DNA of 20,353 bases from UMGS172 sp045587185. GTDB lineage: Bacteria; Bacillota; Clostridia; Oscillospirales; Acutalibacteraceae. Made by a program: the position numbers and the translations under genes. The stretch covers positions 1-20,353 of the forward strand of contig JAZNBS010000024.1 in NCBI GenBank assembly GCA_045587185.1, in the 5' to 3' direction. Position 1 is the stretch's first letter. Every line of letters begins with the position of its first letter. Below the pieces are notes generated by a model. It did no database searches and was not told where the DNA came from. It saw nothing but the letters and a program-made list of their open reading frames with translations. Shown in pieces: positions 15,982-20,353 of the stretch.

Positions 15982-17264
15982 TATTTTTTAACAATTTTTT
16001 CCATACCGCCCATATACGGCCTCAAAGCCTCTGGGATACGGACACTGCCGTCCTCTTGAAGATTGTTTTCAAGGAATGCAATGAGCATTCTGGGCGGAGC
16101 AACAACAGTATTGTTGAGGGTGTGTGCAAGGTAGTTGCCATTTTTGCCCTTTACGCGAATCTTAAGTCGGCGTGCTTGTGCATCGGTAAGGTTGGAGCAA
16201 GAACCGACCTCGAAATACTTCTTCTGTCTGGGAGACCATGCCTCAACGTCAACCGATTTTACCTTAAGGTCGGCAAGGTCACCCGAGCAACACTCAAGGG
16301 TACGGACAGGAATATCAAGCGAGCGGAACAGGTCAACGGTGTTCTGCCAAAGTTTATCAAACCACATCTTTGACTCTTCAGGCTTACATACGACAATCAT
16401 TTCCTGTTTTTCGAACTGGTGGATACGGTAAACACCGCGTTCTTCAATACCGTGGGCGCCCTTTTCCTTGCGGAAACAGGGAGAATAACTAGTCAAAGTG
16501 TAGGGCAACTTCTCCTCTGGGGTGATGGTGTCGATAAACTTACCTATCATTGAGTGCTCCGAAGTGCCGATAAGATAGAGGTCCTCGCCCTCAATTTTGT
16601 ACATCATTGCGTCCATTTCGGCAAAACTCATAACACCTGTAACAACATTGGAACGAATCATAAAAGGCGGTACGCAGTAGGTGAATCCGCGGTTTATCAT
16701 AAAGTCACGGGCGTAGGAAATAACGGCTGAGTGCAGACGGGCAATGTCACCCATTAGATAGTAGAAACCATTGCCTGCAACCTTACGGGCACTGTCAAGG
16801 TCAATTCCCTCAAATTTTTCCATAATTTCGGTGTGATATGGAATCTCAAATTCGGGCACGACCGGCTCGCCGTAACGCTGAACCTCAACATTTTCGGAAT
16901 CGTCCTTGCCAATGGGAACACTGTCATCAATAATGTTGGGAATGGTCATCATAACAGTTGTGAGTTTTTCATCAAGTTCGGTCTCAAGAACTTCAAGTTC
17001 GGAAAGACGGGCTGCAAACTCCGAAACCTTCTTCTTTGCGGCCTCGGCATCATCCTTCTGACCCTTGGCCATAAACATACCTATCTGCTTGGAGATGGAG
17101 TTTCGCTCGGCACGAAGGCTGTCAGCCTCTTGCTGTGTGGCTCTTTTTTTGGCATCAAGGTTAATAGCCTCGTCTACCAAAGGCAACTTTTTGTCCTGAA
17201 ATTTCTTTTTTATGTTCTCGCGAACAATTTCGGGGTTTTCTCTCAAAAATTTAATATCCAACAT
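15981..17264 (-). CDS. serS: Seryl-tRNA synthetase
   Basis: This 427-residue class II synthetase charges tRNA-Ser. The N-terminal MLDIKFLREN start and the long charged coiled-coil arm (about 30-100) are typical. The class II motif 2 region reads FRKEKGAHG...GVYRIHQFEKQEM from F264. Motif 3 reads NNTVVAPPRMLIAFLEN with R392. Canonical SerRS has an SEAG-type motif 2 and a Gly-rich NGSGLAVGR motif 3, so this is a divergent subfamily, although the fold and the motif 2 and motif 3 arginines are kept. The ATG at 17264 follows GGAG by eight bases; the longer frame from 17297 adds residues not seen in SerRS. No T-box fits in the short upstream region. Confidence 0.92.
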   Translation of the reverse strand: MLDIKFLRENPEIVRENIKKKFQDKKLPLVDEAINLDAKKRATQQEADSLRAERNSISKQIGMFMAKGQKDDAEAAKKKVSEFAARLSELEVLETELDEKLTTVMMTIPNIIDDSVPIGKDDSENVEVQRYGEPVVPEFEIPYHTEIMEKFEGIDLDSARKVAGNGFYYLMGDIARLHSAVISYARDFMINRGFTYCVPPFMIRSNVVTGVMSFAEMDAMMYKIEGEDLYLIGTSEHSMIGKFIDTITPEEKLPYTLTSYSPCFRKEKGAHGIEERGVYRIHQFEKQEMIVVCKPEESKMWFDKLWQNTVDLFRSLDIPVRTLECCSGDLADLKVKSVDVEAWSPRQKKYFEVGSCSNLTDAQARRLKIRVKGKNGNYLAHTLNNTVVAPPRMLIAFLENNLQEDGSVRIPEALRPYMGGMEKIVKK

Positions 17265-17298
17265 TTTTATTTCTCCGTTCTGCCACTCGGCATACAAT

Positions 17299-17328
17299 AT
17301 TATGTATATACACTTTATATAACCACAA
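17299..17328 (-). promoter_or_regulatory. Candidate serS promoter
   Basis: Minus-strand TTGTGG (17323-17328), 18-bp spacer and CATAAT (17299-17304). It is only moderately like consensus. Its -35 box lies inside the palindrome at 17321-17340. Confidence 0.35.
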
Positions 17329-17340
17329 TATATTGTGGTT
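17321..17340. repeat. Perfect 20-bp palindrome between parB and serS
   Basis: AACCACAATA followed directly by its reverse complement TATTGTGGTT. It begins two bases after the parB stop codon. It lacks a T tract, so as a terminator it would be weak. It overlaps the candidate serS -35 box, so an operator is also possible. Confidence 0.6.
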
Positions 17341-17342
17341 TA

Positions 17343-18188
17343 TCATTTATCTCCCGCCAACTTTTTGGCAAGGTCAAACAGGTCTTCCTCGTTAAAAAAC
17401 TCTATATGCAAGGTTCCGCTCTTTCCGTTACCCGATATCTTTATCTTGCGGCCAATCTGTTCGGCTATAGCAGCCTCGACCTCAACATAAGCCTTATTGC
17501 GGATGCGCGGTCTTTTCATTGTGATACCCACAGCCTGTTGCTTTGAAATACTCTCTATCTCTCGGACCGAAGCGCCCGATTTTGCAAGTTCAAAGGCCTG
17601 ACGTCGGAACTCGGAATCGGGAAAACTCAACAGCGCTCTTGCGTGGCCCGAGGTTATCTCTCCTTTTGATAAAGCATCCTTTTCCTCGTCATTGAGACCA
17701 AGCAATCGCAATGCATTGGCAACCGCCGGACGCGACTTACCCACACGGGTTGCAACCTGTTCCTGCGTCATTGAATAGGTTTCCATCAAAACCTTGTATC
17801 CTTCAGCCTCTTCAACGGGATTCAGGTCCTCGCGCTGCAGATTTTCAATCAAAGCAAGTTCTGCGGCCTCAATGTCGGTCATTTCCTTAATAACAACAGG
17901 GACCTTTTCAAGCCCTGCCAGACGCGATGCCCTCCAACGGCGCTCGCCTGCAACTATTCGGTAACTTCCGTCATCCATTGGACGGACTAATATCGGTTGA
18001 ATAAGTCCGTGTTTGCTTATACTGTCAGCCAACTCGCGCAGTGCTATGTCATCAAAGACCTTTCTGGGCTGTTCACGGTTGGGCACAATCTGTGACAGTC
18101 TTAACTCGGCATTGGGCTTGGATTCCACCGCATTGTCGGTAAACAACGAATCAAATCCGCGACCAAGACCGCCTTTTTTAGCAGCCAT
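17343..18188 (-). CDS. parB: Chromosome partition protein ParB (Spo0J)
   Basis: This 281-residue protein binds parS and spreads along DNA as a CTP-dependent clamp during chromosome segregation and sporulation. Visible parts are the N-terminal GRGFDSLF peptide that stimulates ParA ATPase, and the CTP-binding motifs GERRWRA (81-87) and ENLQRED (115-121). A helix-turn-helix (about 139-160: MTQEQVATRVGKSRPAVANA) and a C-terminal dimer domain follow. AGGGAGG lies seven bases before the ATG. It follows parA by 33 bases in the same operon, and two parS sites lie upstream of parA. Noc is a paralogue with a different target; the perfect parS sites nearby favour Spo0J. Confidence 0.95.
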   Translation of the reverse strand: MAAKKGGLGRGFDSLFTDNAVESKPNAELRLSQIVPNREQPRKVFDDIALRELADSISKHGLIQPILVRPMDDGSYRIVAGERRWRASRLAGLEKVPVVIKEMTDIEAAELALIENLQREDLNPVEEAEGYKVLMETYSMTQEQVATRVGKSRPAVANALRLLGLNDEEKDALSKGEITSGHARALLSFPDSEFRRQAFELAKSGASVREIESISKQQAVGITMKRPRIRNKAYVEVEAAIAEQIGRKIKISGNGKSGTLHIEFFNEEDLFDLAKKLAGDK

Positions 18189-18221
18189 AATAATCCTCCC
18201 TTACATTATATATATAATACT

Positions 18222-18992
18222 TCATCTTTTCTTGTTCCGTTTTACAAATTCCTTTGCCAAATCATTATAGGCGTCAGCGCCCTTGCATCTTGGGTCGTAA
18301 TACTGAATAGGACGTCCGTAAGATGGCGCTTCGGAAAGCCTTACGCCGCGAGGGACGGTTGTTTTGTAGAGTTCCTTTGCAAAATACTTCTTTATCTCTC
18401 CAACAACCTGTTGCGTGAGGTTGAGACGCCCGTCAAACATGGTCAATAACACGCCCTCAAGTTCGAGTTCGGGATTATAACTCATTTTTATCTGACGAAC
18501 TGTGGCAATTAGCTGCGAAAGCCCCTCGAGCGCATAATATTCGCATTGCACCGGCACAAAAAACGCATCCGACGCTGTTAGAGCGTTGATGGTGATAAGT
18601 CCCAAAGACGGCGGACAATCTATAAATATGTAGTCAAACTCGTCTTTTATAAGCGAAAGCGCCGTTTTAAGTTGGCTTTCACGTCGGTTTTTAGAAATCA
18701 GTTCAACCTCAGCGCCTGCAAGGTCGATATTTGCAGGTATGACCGAGACATTTTTGAACTCGGTGTGTATCACGGCTTCTCTCGCATGAGCGCCTGTAAC
18801 AAGCAGGTCGTAACTTGACGTTGATAACTCTCGCTTATTTATACCGTAGCCGCTTGTTGAGTTGCCCTGAGGGTCGGCATCCACAAGCAACACCTTTTTG
18901 CCCAATATACCCACGCCTGCGGCAAGGTTTACGGCGGTTGTTGTCTTGCCCACTCCGCCTTTCTGATTTATTATGGATATTATTTTGCCCAA
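18222..18992 (-). CDS. parA: Chromosome partition ATPase ParA (Soj)
   Basis: This 256-residue ATPase works with ParB and parS in chromosome segregation and, in Bacillus, also regulates DnaA. The deviant Walker A motif KGGVGKTT spans residues 11-18, VDADPQGN follows about 30 residues later, and the FIDCPPSLG switch II motif is present. I chose the TTG at 18992 because GGAGGAAATGC precedes it with ideal spacing and it gives the family's usual start (GKIISIINQKGG). A GTG at 19022 adds ten Gly-rich residues without a ribosome binding site. It forms an operon with parB. Confidence 0.95.
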   Translation of the reverse strand: MGKIISIINQKGGVGKTTTAVNLAAGVGILGKKVLLVDADPQGNSTSGYGINKRELSTSSYDLLVTGAHAREAVIHTEFKNVSVIPANIDLAGAEVELISKNRRESQLKTALSLIKDEFDYIFIDCPPSLGLITINALTASDAFFVPVQCEYYALEGLSQLIATVRQIKMSYNPELELEGVLLTMFDGRLNLTQQVVGEIKKYFAKELYKTTVPRGVRLSEAPSYGRPIQYYDPRCKGADAYNDLAKEFVKRNKKR

Positions 18993-19054
18993 AGCATTTC
19001 CTCCAAAACCGCCGAATGACACGGCGGAACATAGTTTTCAATGTGTGCGTATAC

Positions 19055-19083
19055 ATTCTAACAAATTACCGCCGTTTTGTAAA
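19055..19083 (-). promoter_or_regulatory. Promoter of the parAB operon
   Basis: Minus-strand TTTACA (19078-19083), 17-bp spacer and TAGAAT (19055-19060), with the start expected near 19048. The nearer parS site lies 24 bases upstream of the -35 box, so ParB binding could feed back on expression. Confidence 0.75.
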
Positions 19084-19107
19084 GAGGAAAACCAAATTTA
19101 TTTCAAA

Positions 19108-19123
19108 TGTTTCACGTGAAACA
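19108..19123. promoter_or_regulatory. parS site 1
   Basis: TGTTTCACGTGAAACA is an exact match to the 16-bp parS palindrome (TGTTNCACGTGAAACA) bound by Spo0J/ParB. Its presence beside parAB supports an origin-proximal position. Confidence 0.97.
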
Positions 19124-19171
19124 CTAAAGATTGTAACATTTTAAGGTCACAATTCCCAGTGATATATTTTT

Positions 19172-19187
19172 TGTTTCACGTGAAACA
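19172..19187. promoter_or_regulatory. parS site 2
   Basis: A second exact TGTTTCACGTGAAACA sits 64 bp from the first, centre to centre. Its palindrome extends three bases further on each side (19169-19190). It begins five bases after the stop codon of spoVAE, in the spacer before parA. Confidence 0.97.
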
Positions 19188-19192
19188 AAACG

Positions 19193-19558
19193 CTATTTGA
19201 TGTGCGGTTTGGATACAAGCGAAACCAACCAGCCAAAGGTCACCGCAGCGGCAATTCCGCCCGCAGTAGCAGTAAGACCGCCCGTCAAAGCGCCAATGAG
19301 ACCGAACTCATCGACCGCCTTTTCAACACCTTGAGCCAGCGTATAGCCAAAGCCCGTCAACGGCACAGTTGCGCCCGCACCGCCGAAATCGGCAATATAA
19401 TCGTATACACCTACAGCGGTTAGAACAACTCCCGACACAACATAAGCCACAAGAATCCTTGCAGGCGTAAGTTTTGTGCGGTCGATGAGTATCTGACCTA
19501 TGCCACAGAAAATACCTCCAACCAAAAACGCTTTCAAACAATCAATCAAAATATCCAT
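19193..19558 (-). CDS. spoVAE: Stage V sporulation protein AE (SpoVAE family)
   Basis: This 121-residue membrane protein belongs to the SpoVAC/SpoVAE family, which forms part of the spore inner-membrane channel for dipicolinic acid. Family features are FLVGGIFCGIGQILID near the start, TPARILVAYVVSGVVL in the middle and GGAGATVPLTGFGYTLAQGV after it, with about four hydrophobic spans. Its length fits SpoVAE better than the longer SpoVAC. AAGGAG lies five bases before the ATG. The upstream gene ends nine bases away and its stop codon overlaps this ribosome binding site, so the two are one operon. Confidence 0.88.
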   Translation of the reverse strand: MDILIDCLKAFLVGGIFCGIGQILIDRTKLTPARILVAYVVSGVVLTAVGVYDYIADFGGAGATVPLTGFGYTLAQGVEKAVDEFGLIGALTGGLTATAGGIAAAVTFGWLVSLVSKPHIK

Positions 19559-19567
19559 AAAAACTCC

Positions 19568-20353
19568 TTAGTGCTGACGGTTACGGATACTTGTCCGCAC
19601 AAACATTCGGGCAAATTCACGCGGTTTAAACGGGATTATAGGGCTCAGATAACTCTTTCCGCTGAAAGTTTTAGAGAACGCAGTAAGCAACAAAATTGCA
19701 ACAACTCCGCCCAAAAACCCCCAAAACGCAAAAAATTCTGATAAAACCAGCAAAAAAATACGGCTGAACTTCATTGCGTAACCCATTTCAAAACTCGGCT
19801 GAGCAAATGATGCAATAGCCACAAATGCCATATATATAATGGTTTCGGGCACAAACCACTCAGCCTCAACGGCAAATTCTCCCAAAATAAGACCGCCTAT
19901 AATACCCAGCGACGATGAAAGTGTGTTGGGCGTGTTGAGCGACGCTAACCGCAATCCATCAATGACCAATTCCAACAACAAAAATTGAAAAAATATTGAA
20001 ATGGAATAATCGCTTTTGATGCTCAAGAACCCCAACCAATCGGGTAAGAGGTTTGGATTGTTCATCAAAATGAGCACAACAGGGGTCAAAAACACCGTGA
20101 GAAGCGAAACAAAAACACGGATTATGCGAACATACGTTCCTGTGAGCGGCGGAAAATAATAATCGTCGGTCTCCTTCATAAAGTCGGCAATACTGTTTGG
20201 AAATATCATAACGGCTGGCGAATTATCCATAAGCAAAACCACCTTGCCTTCCAGAATGCAAGCCGAGGCGAAGTCAGGTCTTTCGGTAAACCTCACCTTT
20301 GGGAAAGGGTTAAAAAACGCCGACGGTATGAGGATTTCGGACAAAGCCTGTGA
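19568..20353 (-). CDS. spoVAF: SpoVAF, GerA-type spore protein (3' part, partial)
   Basis: The frame is open to the right edge of the window, so only the C-terminal part of about 260 residues is seen; the full protein should be near 490. It shows the GerA/SpoVAF signature NPFPKVRFTERPD followed by EGKVVLLMDNSPAVMIFP and a DYYFPP segment, then about five membrane spans. SpoVAF is a GerA-subunit-A paralogue encoded in spoVA operons. Its place directly before spoVAE favours SpoVAF over a GerA receptor subunit. The TTG at 20344 is not taken as the start because the family's N-terminal domain must precede it. Confidence 0.85.
   Translation of the reverse strand, partial: SQALSEILIPSAFFNPFPKVRFTERPDFASACILEGKVVLLMDNSPAVMIFPNSIADFMKETDDYYFPPLTGTYVRIIRVFVSLLTVFLTPVVLILMNNPNLLPDWLGFLSIKSDYSISIFFQFLLLELVIDGLRLASLNTPNTLSSSLGIIGGLILGEFAVEAEWFVPETIIYMAFVAIASFAQPSFEMGYAMKFSRIFLLVLSEFFAFWGFLGGVVAILLLTAFSKTFSGKSYLSPIIPFKPREFARMFVRTSIRNRQH

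Noticed and set aside
17265..17342. Possible T-box leader before serS
   Set aside because: The space is only 78 bases and lacks the conserved T-box sequence and an antiterminator/terminator pair.
1..20353. CRISPR array, insertion sequence or prophage genes
   Set aside because: No direct repeat array, transposase, integrase or phage protein was seen on either strand.

Overview
The window looks like chromosomal, probably near-origin DNA from a spore-forming member of the Clostridia (Bacillota), most likely an uncultured gut-type lineage. The evidence is spoVAE/spoVAF-type germination genes, a soj/spo0J (parA/parB) pair with two perfect parS sites, a 16S rRNA operon start, tRNA genes with encoded CCA, strong sigma-A type promoters (TTGACA/TATAAT) and AGGAGG-type ribosome binding sites. 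I cannot assign a genus from the sequence alone.

Left edge (1-700): the minus strand carries the first bases of a 16S rRNA gene running out of the window, its boxA-like leader and three candidate tandem promoters. Reading the other way, a perfect consensus promoter drives tRNA-Met(CAT) and tRNA-Glu(TTC), closed by a strong terminator. Next comes a single-gene unit for a GH38 alpha-mannosidase with a DnaJ-like CxxCxGxG pair inside its catalytic region. It ends at a 20-bp hairpin that also terminates the convergent unit.

Middle (3.8-12 kb, minus strand): three short transcription units. The first pairs a small membrane protein with an LtaS-like phosphoglycerol transferase/sulfatase. The second is a translationally coupled pair of half-size ABC exporters whose motifs show they form one asymmetric heterodimer. 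The third is a tandem pair of paralogous TIR-domain membrane proteins, each with its own promoter. Both have an N-terminal cytoplasmic TIR domain with the candidate NADase glutamate, one membrane span and a related outward-facing C-terminal domain. This TIR pair is the best candidate here for a little-described system.

Right part: a plus-strand YfhO-family multi-span membrane protein with an unusual acidic C-terminal tail, ending at a bidirectional terminator. Then, all on the minus strand, come serS coupled to an acyl-ACP thioesterase, parB (spo0J), parA (soj), two parS sites, spoVAE and the 3' part of spoVAF. ParA and ParB act on the parS sites in chromosome segregation. The SpoVA proteins belong to dipicolinate transport and spore germination. 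LtaS-like and YfhO-family proteins both point to cell-envelope polymer synthesis or decoration, though they are not in one operon here. All start sites were chosen from ribosome binding sites, promoter positions and family alignment, so several differ from the longest open frame.
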